From an uncultured bacterium (GTDB taxonomy: Bacteria > CSSED10-310 > CALFER01), in the NCBI GenBank assembly GCA_937951895.1, contig CALFER010000020.1:130805-194804 (forward strand): a DNA stretch of 64,000 nt. Direction: 5' to 3'. Below the pieces are notes generated by a model that searched no databases, was not told the origin of the DNA, and worked only from the letters and a program-made list of their open reading frames with translations. The position numbers and the translations under genes are program-made. Each line of letters begins with the position of its first letter. Positions within the stretch are counted from its first letter, which is position 1. Below are positions 44,037 to 52,109 of this stretch, piece by piece.

Positions 44037-44807
44037 ATGGATACCCAAACCATCTATCGCTTCATTTCCGACCTGTCCGGCGTGATGTGGATGTACGTCA
44101 TTTTCTTCTGCCTGATCCTCGCAGTCTGCTTCTTCCTGCTCCAGCGCCGCCTCAGAAAAATGATCCGCCTGGAAAAAGAACTCCGGGAATCACTCACCAA
44201 ACAAACCCAATTGCTCGACCGCAAAAAAGCCGACCTCGAAAAAGTCATGCGCAATATCGCGTCAATGAAATCACAGGTCAAACAGATGAGCGATCAGATC
44301 GCCGAGCAGAACGTCCAGGACGATCTCACCGGCCTGAGCACCCAGAGCTTCTTCGACAAGAGCCTCGACAAGGAGTGGAAACGCGCGTTCCGCGGAAAAC
44401 GCCCCCTGTCGCTCGCCATGATCGGTATCGACCACTTCAAACCATTCTCCGACGGATATACCCGCGAAGAAGCCACCGAATGCATCCGGAAAATCGCCGA
44501 ACTGCTCAAAGAGGAGATCCACCGGCCCGGCGATATCATCGCTCGATTCGGCGAACATCAGTTCGGCGTGCTGCTCGCCGAAACCTTCTCCGACGGCGCC
44601 TGGGCAGTCGCCGACAAGGTCCGCAAAAAGGTCGAAGCACTCTCAATCCCTAACCGCTTCTCGCCCAGTATCCCCTTCGTCACCATCAGCGTCGGCCTGC
44701 TCAGCCTGATGCCTCATTCCAAAAAAGTCCCGGCATTCATCATGGAAAAAACCGCCCAGGCGCTCGATGCCGCTCAGACAGACGGAGGGAATTGCGTCAA
44801 AGCGTAG
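44037..44807 (+). CDS. Membrane-anchored degenerate GGDEF protein
   Basis: 256 residues. One transmembrane helix (about 15-36), a coiled coil (about 40-92), then a GGDEF domain beginning DDLTGL (95-100). The active-site motif is G172-E-H-Q-F176 instead of GG[D/E]EF, so cyclic-di-GMP synthesis is unlikely. The allosteric I-site R163-P-G-D166 stands exactly five residues before it, as in active enzymes, so the protein may act as a c-di-GMP receptor. CAGGAGG precedes the ATG at 44037; the frame upstream is repeat DNA. It lies 34 bases before a small zinc-ribbon gene. Confidence 0.85.
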   Translation: MDTQTIYRFISDLSGVMWMYVIFFCLILAVCFFLLQRRLRKMIRLEKELRESLTKQTQLLDRKKADLEKVMRNIASMKSQVKQMSDQIAEQNVQDDLTGLSTQSFFDKSLDKEWKRAFRGKRPLSLAMIGIDHFKPFSDGYTREEATECIRKIAELLKEEIHRPGDIIARFGEHQFGVLLAETFSDGAWAVADKVRKKVEALSIPNRFSPSIPFVTISVGLLSLMPHSKKVPAFIMEKTAQALDAAQTDGGNCVKA

Positions 44808-44841
44808 TTCTGATATCCTGCTCGGAACAGGAGATTCACAC

Positions 44842-45069
44842 ATGGAACATGATCCCAATTCCCCCAATGTGCCCTCGCCCGAAATCAACCGGTCAACACG
44901 CATCATGGCGTTCATCGGAAAGATCTGCCCATTCTGTAATGCCTGGCGAATCATGCCGAATACACGGATCGGGCGCTTTCTGAAACAACGCCAGAGCGGC
45001 TGCCCCGCATGCAACGCCTACCGGCAGGTGTACGCGGCGGATGAGGAGGACACCGAGGCCCGCAGGTGA
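44842..45069 (+). CDS. Small double-CxxC (zinc-ribbon-like) protein
   Basis: 75 residues. Two Cys pairs, CPFC and CPAC, 26 residues apart (KICPFCNAWRIM and SGCPACNAYRQVY), could hold one zinc. The start at 44842 has AGGAG before it. The stop overlaps the GTG start of the following radical SAM gene by 4 bases, so the small protein is translationally coupled to that enzyme and may be a partner or substrate carrier. No family recognised. Confidence 0.6.
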   Translation: MEHDPNSPNVPSPEINRSTRIMAFIGKICPFCNAWRIMPNTRIGRFLKQRQSGCPACNAYRQVYAADEEDTEARR

Positions 45070-46577
45070 ATGTCCTCCTGATCGGCCTCGGTAAATACCT
45101 CTCCCTGTTCGGTCTCAGAAGCCTCTCCGCTTCCATCTCAGCGAAAGGCCATACCACGACCATGCTGTTCGTTCCGGTCGATGCCTCCCTGTCACTCTAC
45201 AAATCGGAAATCGACGCCATCACCGCCACCGCCCGCAATCACCAACCCGACATCGTCGGCATCAGCCTCATGTTCTGCGACGCAGCACGCGCCATCCGCC
45301 TGACCCGCGCCATCAAATCCATTCTCGATGTCCCCGTCATCTGGGGCGGGCTGCACCCCTCCCTCTGCCTCGGCGATACCCCCAATTGCGTCGATTACGT
45401 CTGCGCCGGCGAAGGCGAACACCCCCTCTCCGAACTCCTCAACGCCCTCGATAACGGACACACCATCAACGGCATTCCGGGAATCGCAGTCCGCTCGAAC
45501 CACGGATGGCTGCCTCCCCAGCCCGCACCCCGCATCGAAGACCTCGATCAATTGCCCCTCCCGGATTATCGCCTCGACCACCACCTCATCCTCGACGGAG
45601 GCGCAATCCGTCCCCTCACACGGGATCGCATGATGCAGCATCTCCCGCACATCGCCCGGATTCACCCGATCCTCACAACACGGGGCTGCCCGCACCGATG
45701 CTCGTTCTGCGCAAACTCCGCACTGGAATCACTCGGCACCGGCCCCTTCGTGAGACGCTTTTCGCCCGAACGCGTCATCGCCGAAATGCGGGATGCCGTC
45801 GAACGGTTCCCGGATGTGCTGGGCATGATGATCGGTGACGACCTGTTCATTTCCGCCCCGCAGGAGTGGCTCGAACGCTTCTGCGACCTGTATCGGACGA
45901 ATATCGGCCTGCCGTTTTTCTGTGAAATCCATCCCGGGCACGTGCGGCCGGGGATGATGGAGATGCTCACCGAGACCGGCCTGACGGGCGTGGGAATGGG
46001 TATCCAGAGCGGGTCGGAGCGGATCGCCAACGGGATCTTCGCACGCGGCACGACGAACCAACAGATCCTCGAAAGCACATCCATGCTCGATGCCGAAGCC
46101 CCGACGGTCTCGCGCTACTTCGACATCATCGTCGACAACCCGTTCGAAACGGAATCCGATACCGTTCAAACGCTCGAACTCGTCAACAGTTTCAGGCGGA
46201 ACTTCGAGCTGACCATCTTTCCGCTGCTGTTCTACCCCGGCACCGAACTGACCCGCCGGGCACGGGATGAGGGGATCAATACGCGCCAGGGCGACCTGAT
46301 CTCGCGCGGCGAAAGCTGCCGGTATTCCCGATCGTATCTGAACCGGTTGCTCCGCTCGATCCCGCATACTCCGCAAAGCTGGATCCGCTTCTGGATCGCA
46401 CGACGGCACACCCGAACCGGTCGCGCGTCGTTCTATCTGTTCTATTTCGCCTATTTCGTCTCGATCCGCAAACTCTCCGTCAACCTGACCAAATTCGTCC
46501 GCCTGCAACTCGCGCTGCGATCATCACGAAATCGCGGCATCCGGGCCCGGCGAATCATGCGATATGCCCGGATCTGA
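45066..46577 (+). CDS. B12-binding radical SAM protein
   Basis: 503 residues from a GTG. N-terminal cobalamin-binding domain (LLIGLGKYLSLFGLRSLSAS to VPVIWGGLHPSL), then the radical SAM core with LTTRGCPHRCSFCANSAL (C-x3-C-x2-C), a conserved MIGDDLFI segment and GMGIQSGSERI. The C-terminal region is basic, ending RARRIMRYARI. It is a close paralogue of the next gene and of the gene at 6300. Coupled by 4 bases to the zinc-ribbon gene. Class B-type methyltransferase or related chemistry is expected; the substrate is unknown. Confidence 0.88.
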   Translation: MNVLLIGLGKYLSLFGLRSLSASISAKGHTTTMLFVPVDASLSLYKSEIDAITATARNHQPDIVGISLMFCDAARAIRLTRAIKSILDVPVIWGGLHPSLCLGDTPNCVDYVCAGEGEHPLSELLNALDNGHTINGIPGIAVRSNHGWLPPQPAPRIEDLDQLPLPDYRLDHHLILDGGAIRPLTRDRMMQHLPHIARIHPILTTRGCPHRCSFCANSALESLGTGPFVRRFSPERVIAEMRDAVERFPDVLGMMIGDDLFISAPQEWLERFCDLYRTNIGLPFFCEIHPGHVRPGMMEMLTETGLTGVGMGIQSGSERIANGIFARGTTNQQILESTSMLDAEAPTVSRYFDIIVDNPFETESDTVQTLELVNSFRRNFELTIFPLLFYPGTELTRRARDEGINTRQGDLISRGESCRYSRSYLNRLLRSIPHTPQSWIRFWIARRHTRTGRASFYLFYFAYFVSIRKLSVNLTKFVRLQLALRSSRNRGIRARRIMRYARI

Positions 46578-46592
46578 CCCCATGGAGGCATC

Positions 46593-48119
46593 ATGAAGGT
46601 TGCTCTTTTCGTCCTTGAAAACGCCATGCCCGCCATGGGAGCCCGGCATGTGTCCGCAGCCGTCCGCGCCGCGGGACATACATCGAACATGCTCTTTCTG
46701 ACTCGGAACTTCGATCAACCCGAAACGGAAGCGGAACTGAAGCAACTCGATGACTGGATCCGATCGGAACAACCCGACACCATCGGTCTGGGGCTCATGA
46801 GCAATCACCTGACCCGGGCCATACGCCTGACCGGACATTTCAGAAAAACGCATGGCATTCCGGTCATCTGGGGCGGGGTTCATCCGACCTGCGCTCCGGA
46901 CGATTGCATCGATCACACCGATTGGGTGTGCGTGGGCGAAGCCGAACAGACCATTGTCGACTATCTCGGGTTTCTGAAATCGGGAGCTGCCGGTGACCCG
47001 CCCCCCGGTATCATCGGCCGACGCAACGGCACGGTCGTTCGCGGCCCGAAACCGATCAAAACCGAGAATCTCGACGGCATCCCCTTCCAGGATCACCGGA
47101 TCGCCGATCACCTGATTCTGCACCGGGGACGGCTCCTGCCGATGACGCAGGAGTTGATGCGGAACTATATCTATGCCAATATCGGCATCCATTTCATCAT
47201 GACCTCACGGGGATGCCCCAGACGCTGCACCTTCTGCTGCAACGACACGCTCAGCACAGCCTGCGCAGGCTCCCGGGTCCGCCGCCGATCGGTCCGGAAC
47301 GTGCTCGACGAAGTCCGCCAGGCGCTCGAAACCTACCATTTCATCAGCTCGTTCGCATTCTGGGACGACTCGTTCCTGTGTTCGCCTCCGGAATGGCTCG
47401 AGGCCTTCTGCACGCTCTACCGGACTGAAATCGGTCTGCCGTTTTTCTGCAATCTGCATTCGAGCGAAGCCGATGAGCGAACCGTCGGGATGCTGACGAA
47501 TGCGGGACTGATCGGTTTCCAGATGGGCCTGCAGACCGGCAGTGAACGGGTGAGCCGCGAGATATTCGATCGGAGCCTGTCCGTGACGGAATGCGAGGGG
47601 GCCACCCGCCGGCTGCATGCCGCGCGTCACCGGGTCCGCGACCGTCACTATCACGTGATCGTCGACAACCCTTGGGAATCGGAATCGGATTCCCTGCAGA
47701 CGCTGGATCTCCTCAACCGCATCCCGCGTCCCTTCCACCTGAGCTGCCTGTCGCTGATGGTCTATCCCGGCTCGCGACTCCATGCAAAAGCCGTTCGGGA
47801 GGGCATCGAGGCCGTTTCGACCGGCGATGTCTACCGACGCGAATACTATGCCTACAAACGAACCTACCTGAATTTCCTGACGGCCTCGACGCAGACACTG
47901 CCACCGCCCGTCATCCGCTTCCTGGCCGCCCACCGGCATTCCGCACTCATCCGGCTCCTGTTTTTCCTGTATTACTATTGCTATCGGCTGCCTCGATACC
48001 GCTACCTGAATCGCCTGCTGCTCCACTGGATCCAGAAAGCACTCCATCACCGGATCCCGCGCTCCGCCGCCGCACGCCGCATGCTTCTCGACGCCACCAT
48101 CCGCCTGCGACCGCAGTAA
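46593..48119 (+). CDS. B12-binding radical SAM protein (second of a tandem pair)
   Basis: 508 residues. Same architecture as the upstream gene 15 bases away: cobalamin domain (MKVALFVLENAMPAMGARHV, IPVIWGGVHPTCAPDD), cluster motif TSRGCPRRCTFCCNDTL, the AFWDDSFL segment, MGLQTGSERVS and VIVDNPWESESDS, then a basic C-terminus. GGAGG precedes the ATG. The tandem arrangement looks like an old duplication with both copies retaining all cluster Cys. Convergent with the SPASM gene. Confidence 0.88.
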   Translation: MKVALFVLENAMPAMGARHVSAAVRAAGHTSNMLFLTRNFDQPETEAELKQLDDWIRSEQPDTIGLGLMSNHLTRAIRLTGHFRKTHGIPVIWGGVHPTCAPDDCIDHTDWVCVGEAEQTIVDYLGFLKSGAAGDPPPGIIGRRNGTVVRGPKPIKTENLDGIPFQDHRIADHLILHRGRLLPMTQELMRNYIYANIGIHFIMTSRGCPRRCTFCCNDTLSTACAGSRVRRRSVRNVLDEVRQALETYHFISSFAFWDDSFLCSPPEWLEAFCTLYRTEIGLPFFCNLHSSEADERTVGMLTNAGLIGFQMGLQTGSERVSREIFDRSLSVTECEGATRRLHAARHRVRDRHYHVIVDNPWESESDSLQTLDLLNRIPRPFHLSCLSLMVYPGSRLHAKAVREGIEAVSTGDVYRREYYAYKRTYLNFLTASTQTLPPPVIRFLAAHRHSALIRLLFFLYYYCYRLPRYRYLNRLLLHWIQKALHHRIPRSAAARRMLLDATIRLRPQ

Positions 48120-48142
48120 CGTCTCCGATAAACCGGATCGAT

Positions 48143-49153
48143 TCAGCCCAGACGCCGGTACCGCCTCCACACCGGCGACCGCGTCTCGATCCATTCCCCC
48201 CTCCTCCGAACCGCCATCCGTGTCTCCTCCCGCGCCAGACACCCCCGGCACACCCCGATCGCATCCGCCCGGAACGTCCGATGCAGCCGGACAACCTCCC
48301 GCTGTCTCGAAAGCACGCTGTCGAGAGGCTCTTCAAACACATTTCCCAGGCGTTTTTCCCCGTGCCAGACCTCGCAGCACAGATGCACATCCCCGTTCCA
48401 TGCGATGGTGAGGGGTTCCGCGAGACGATGGCAGGGGGATCTTCGGATCGGACGCCGGGCGAGAGGATCCGCGACGGAGTCGATCGAAAGCCCTCGGCCC
48501 GTCGCATCGCGCTCGACCTGAACGACAACCTCGTCGACCCGACCCGCCCAGTGCCGGACAAACGCTTCGATCCGATCGCGGATGAGGGGCGTGTCGACGA
48601 TCTGCATCTGGGTGCGGATGCGGACTCGGGGATGGCGACGGAGTCTTTCGAGGAACCCATCGATGTTTTCCATGACCTCACGCCATCGATCCTTTCCGGT
48701 AAGCGCATGGTAGGAATCGGGATCCACCCCGTTGACGCTGAACCCGATCGTCTCGATCCGATGCGCCAGCAGCCGCTCCGACCAGTCCTCGCCAAGCAAC
48801 ACCGCGTTGGTCAGGAATGCGATTGTCAGGCCGGGATGCCGCCGGACGTTTTGGATGAGCGCATCGAAGGCGGGATGCAGGAGAGGCTCACCGGCGCCGT
48901 GCAGAATGATGACGGCTTCGGGGCACACACGTGCGATCCGGTCGATCAGGTCGCGGTGCCGATCGGGATCCATGTCGCCCTGCTCCCGGCGGAGAATCGA
49001 CGCGTCGCCGACCCCGTGCATGGGGCACATGCGGCAGGACAGATTGCAGCGGTTGGTCGATTCGATGACGAAGATGCCGGGATGTCGCGTCAGCCAGGCC
49101 GCGCGAAACCATCCCAGTCGCATCCGGATGTGCCGGATCGTCTCGGCGTTCAT
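48143..49153 (-). CDS. Radical SAM protein with SPASM-type C-terminus
   Basis: 336 residues. Cluster motif IESTNRCNLSCRMCPMHG (C-x3-C-x2-C) starts the core; GAGEPLLHPAFDALI and LLAHRIETIGFSVNGVDPDSY are typical. The C-terminal Cys set (CHRLAEPLTIAWNGDVHLCC, then CRGC) fits a SPASM/Twitch auxiliary cluster, common in enzymes that modify peptides or sugars. No RiPP precursor is visible nearby. The ATG overlaps the GT2 stop by 4 bases. Last gene of the 51.8-48.1 kb operon. Confidence 0.85.
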   Translation of the reverse strand: MNAETIRHIRMRLGWFRAAWLTRHPGIFVIESTNRCNLSCRMCPMHGVGDASILRREQGDMDPDRHRDLIDRIARVCPEAVIILHGAGEPLLHPAFDALIQNVRRHPGLTIAFLTNAVLLGEDWSERLLAHRIETIGFSVNGVDPDSYHALTGKDRWREVMENIDGFLERLRRHPRVRIRTQMQIVDTPLIRDRIEAFVRHWAGRVDEVVVQVERDATGRGLSIDSVADPLARRPIRRSPCHRLAEPLTIAWNGDVHLCCEVWHGEKRLGNVFEEPLDSVLSRQREVVRLHRTFRADAIGVCRGCLAREETRMAVRRRGEWIETRSPVWRRYRRLG

Positions 49154-50262
49154 GCGAACGTCCCCTGAAAATGGATCCGCCGGCAGCCCGCCAGGTTCCG
49201 GATCACGCGGAAGAAATGACGGCCGGGTGAGAGACGCCGGGCGAGATCATCGGGGATTTCGATCGAGCCCCTGCCCGGTGATTGAACCGCGAACTTGTCG
49301 AAAAAGCACCGGGTCGTGGCGATTTCAACCAGCACATTCTCTGCGATCGGCGGCCAGGACAGCGTGATCGGTCGCTGCGGTTCCGGGGTGTGACCCGAGT
49401 CTGAAAATCGCTGCTTCAAGGATCGCTTCAGGAGGCTCTCGAGCGTCAGCGCGGCTGTGACACTCCGGACCTGCAGGGCGTTGTAGTGCGCCTGCAGATA
49501 CGCGCCCGGTCCGGCATTCCAGGATCGGCAGATCGCCAAGTCCACATTCCGTCTCCGGCTGTTCCCCAGAAAATGCACGATCCGGGCGGTCGGAACCGAC
49601 AGGAGTTTCCAGCCTCTCCGGCGGAGTCTCAACCCGAGATCGACGTCTTCGTATCCCAGGAAATAACGGGGATCGAAACCGCCGCCCACGGAATCGAGTG
49701 CCGCGCGCTTCGCCATCAGATACGCCCCTCCGATCGCGGGGGTCTCGACCGGATCCGCCTCCGCTGCCCAGTACCGCCAGTCCATCTCCCAGTGCGGCCG
49801 AAACAGCCCCTCGACATCGATCCAGCGGGATGCGCCGGAATGAAGCATCCACAGTTCGAGAGGAGTCGGCGTCTTGAGGCATGAAATGAGGAAGCGGCAA
49901 TCCGTGTCCCAGAAAGCCCGGGGCCCCGCGGCACCCACGCCGGGATCCCTCAGCGCATCGATCATGGCGTCGGGAAAGCCGTCCAGCGCGATCGTGTCGG
50001 GATTGAGAAACAGGATCGTGTCACCGGAGGCGACATGAAGACCCGCCTGGTTGGCTCGGGCGAACCCGAGATTCTCCTCCGGGCGGATCAGACGGATCGA
50101 CGGATCGAAAGTCTCGACCCAGTCTGCCGTCCCATCCGTCGAGGCATTGTCCACGACGATCCATTCGGCTTCCGCTGCCGCCCGCGATCGTCTCAGCGCA
50201 TCGAAACAGGCCGGCAGATCGTCTCGGCTGTTCCAGGTGACAAGAATGATCGACAGCGTCAT
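49150..50262 (-). CDS. Glycosyltransferase family 2
   Basis: 370 residues. GT-A fold: LSIILVTWNSRDDLPACF, VVDNASTDGTADWV, NLGFARANQAGL, the metal-binding LFLNPDT (DxD equivalent NPD), GGAYLMAKRAAL and FLGYEDVDLGLRLRRRGW, which is the rhamnosyltransferase-like (WbbL/RfbF) subgroup. The start at 50262 places the first strand right after Met; an ATG at 50292 is an alternative. It follows a B12-type radical SAM gene by about 55 bases. An addition to surface polysaccharide, perhaps rhamnose from the rfb products, is plausible. Confidence 0.85.
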   Translation of the reverse strand: MTLSIILVTWNSRDDLPACFDALRRSRAAAEAEWIVVDNASTDGTADWVETFDPSIRLIRPEENLGFARANQAGLHVASGDTILFLNPDTIALDGFPDAMIDALRDPGVGAAGPRAFWDTDCRFLISCLKTPTPLELWMLHSGASRWIDVEGLFRPHWEMDWRYWAAEADPVETPAIGGAYLMAKRAALDSVGGGFDPRYFLGYEDVDLGLRLRRRGWKLLSVPTARIVHFLGNSRRRNVDLAICRSWNAGPGAYLQAHYNALQVRSVTAALTLESLLKRSLKQRFSDSGHTPEPQRPITLSWPPIAENVLVEIATTRCFFDKFAVQSPGRGSIEIPDDLARRLSPGRHFFRVIRNLAGCRRIHFQGTFA

Positions 50263-50317
50263 GGGACACGCGTGACGCCTGAAGACGCCCATGAATCTAC
50301 CCAGTCCCGTACCCGAC

Positions 50318-51799
50318 TCACGACTGCGCCCATTGACGGAACCGCTGAGGATTGCACAGTCCGACACGGGTGCCGATCCGGAGCAGCCACCATTCGAACG
50401 GAAAACGGAAATCGAACCGGCGGATGCGGACGCGTGCGCAGCGGATGAGGAGATGCTTCAGGAGTGCGACGGGGGACGGCGAGGCGCGGGAGATGCGGAG
50501 CGAGAACGGGAGATAGAAGTAAAAAATCATGTCGACGATCCGGGCCTGATGCCGTTCGAGCCAGGGTTGATCCGGCGTCAGGCGGTAGATCTTGTATTGT
50601 TCGATCGATTCCGGATCCGTTTCGCCCGGCGGCGCGCCCTGCAGCGGGGCGTAAAGTTCGGTGATGGGAATGGGTGAAAAGCGATAGATGGCGAATGTCG
50701 AATCGGGGTAATCGTGTCGCAGAGCATGGATGGCGTCGATTGTCCGTCTGAGATCCTCCAGGGTTTCGCCCGGGATCCCGAGAATATAATTGAAAATGCC
50801 GGCGATTCCGTATCGATGCGTTGTTTCCGCAAACGTCCGGATATCGTCCGGAGTGATCCCTTTGTCCATATCGTCCAGAATCCGCTGCGTCGCGCTTTCG
50901 GCACCGACCTCGATCCGCCGGCAGCCGCCTCGCTGCAGCAGATCCCAGGTGTCGTCCGACAGGGCATTGAGCTGATCCGCACGCCCCGGCGCCTGCCATT
51001 CGATCCCGAGGCCCTCCCGGATGAATCCGTCCATGATGGCGCGCACACGCTCCTCATCTGCAAAAAAATTGGCATCCACGAAACGGATGCGCCTGAGGTG
51101 ATACGTGCGAACGAGTTGCGTGATGTCGCGGATGACCGTGCCGGACGGACGCGGGTGCCACTGATCCGCATACCCGCAGTGAATCGCGCAGAACTTGCAG
51201 GTCCCCGTGCAGCCCTTGCTCGAAATGTAGCTCAATTCGCGTTCCCGCCCGATGTAGCGTTCGATGTCGAGCAGATGGTAGGCGGGGCAGGGCGACGACG
51301 CGATGTGACTCGACGGGATGGGCGGAGCGTGCTCGAATCGCCCGTTGTGCAGGCGTGCGATCCCCGGGATTCCGTCGACGGACCGACCGGAGGACAGCGC
51401 GTTCACCAGTTCAAGAAACGCTGTTTCGCCTTCGCCCGTGACGACGTAATCGACCGCCGGGTGCGCGAGCACGCGTTCGGGAACGATGGAGGGGAACCAG
51501 CCGCCCATGACGACCGGAAGATCGGGACGGACGGCCTTCACCGCCCTGGCGAACCGGAAGCCGCGAAACACCTGCCCGCCGGGGCGGATACTGATGCCGA
51601 CGCAGATCGCCCGGGCGAGTTCGGCTTTGAGATTCAATGTGGTGAGGGGTTCGAGTCGTTCATCGAGGATCCGGACGTCGAAGCCGGCGGAGAGGAGGGG
51701 GGGCGCGAGCGACAGGAGTTCGAGGGGAACGAGCAGGGGGTTCTGGTTTTCGAGCAACTCGGGGAAGAACAGAACGACGTTGTTTGGGGTTCTTGCCAT
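50318..51799 (-). CDS. B12-binding radical SAM protein (BchE/HpnJ-like layout)
   Basis: 493 residues. Cobalamin domain with PPLLSAGFDVRILDERLEP and LPVVMGGWFPSIVPERVLA, then DYVVTGEGE. The core has ISSKGCTGTCKFCAIHCGYAD (C-x3-C-x2-C), FVDANFFADEERV, RIEVGAESATQRI and GIPGETLEDLRRT. It differs from the three paralogues at 6300, 45066 and 46593 and is closer to the general BchE/HpnJ group. First gene of the minus-strand operon with GT2 and SPASM genes. AGGAGA lies 12 bases before the ATG. Confidence 0.88.
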   Translation of the reverse strand: MARTPNNVVLFFPELLENQNPLLVPLELLSLAPPLLSAGFDVRILDERLEPLTTLNLKAELARAICVGISIRPGGQVFRGFRFARAVKAVRPDLPVVMGGWFPSIVPERVLAHPAVDYVVTGEGETAFLELVNALSSGRSVDGIPGIARLHNGRFEHAPPIPSSHIASSPCPAYHLLDIERYIGRERELSYISSKGCTGTCKFCAIHCGYADQWHPRPSGTVIRDITQLVRTYHLRRIRFVDANFFADEERVRAIMDGFIREGLGIEWQAPGRADQLNALSDDTWDLLQRGGCRRIEVGAESATQRILDDMDKGITPDDIRTFAETTHRYGIAGIFNYILGIPGETLEDLRRTIDAIHALRHDYPDSTFAIYRFSPIPITELYAPLQGAPPGETDPESIEQYKIYRLTPDQPWLERHQARIVDMIFYFYLPFSLRISRASPSPVALLKHLLIRCARVRIRRFDFRFPFEWWLLRIGTRVGLCNPQRFRQWAQS

Positions 51800-51922
51800 A
51801 AAATGGAAGATCTCCTGTGCGTTTGAAGTATAGAGGATACCGGTGCCCGTTACCAGACTGGTTTCGAGTTCGGGAAATGAAACAAACGATTTTGTTATCG
51901 ATACTATTTTTACAGGTCATGG

Positions 51923-51947
51923 GGGTGATCGATGGAACAGATCACCC
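51923..51947 (+). promoter_or_regulatory. Perfect 8-bp inverted repeat upstream of rocD
   Basis: GGGTGATC (51923-51930), nine bases, GATCACCC (51940-51947). The arms sit about 85 bases upstream of the rocD promoter-like hexamers and could be an operator or a hairpin. No U-tract follows. Confidence 0.4.
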
Positions 51948-52028
51948 TATCATCCAAGTTTCAGAATGTGATCAGGTTGCTGATGGCGCCGATCTTTTGA
52001 TGATAAAACTCGCAGAGTTCACCCGGGG

Positions 52029-52056
52029 TTGTTTATTTTTTTTAAACCGCTACAAT
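52029..52056 (+). promoter_or_regulatory. Probable rocD promoter
   Basis: TTGTTT (52029-52034), a 16-base AT-rich spacer and TACAAT (52051-52056), 54 bases before the rocD ATG. The -10 matches five of six, the -35 three of six. Confidence 0.4.
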
Positions 52057-52109
52057 CGCCGCGACTCGTTCCGGTCGGATGACCGTCCGGTTTCACATAG
52101 GAGGTTTTT

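Larger units (their letters stand above)
51800..52109 (+). other. Divergent intergenic region upstream of rocD
   Basis: 310 bases without a gene, between the radical SAM operon and rocD. It holds a hairpin GGGTGATC / GATCACCC (51923-51947, 9-base loop) and a promoter-like pair at 52029-52056. A poly-T run adjoins the -35. No known riboswitch was recognised. Confidence 0.5.
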
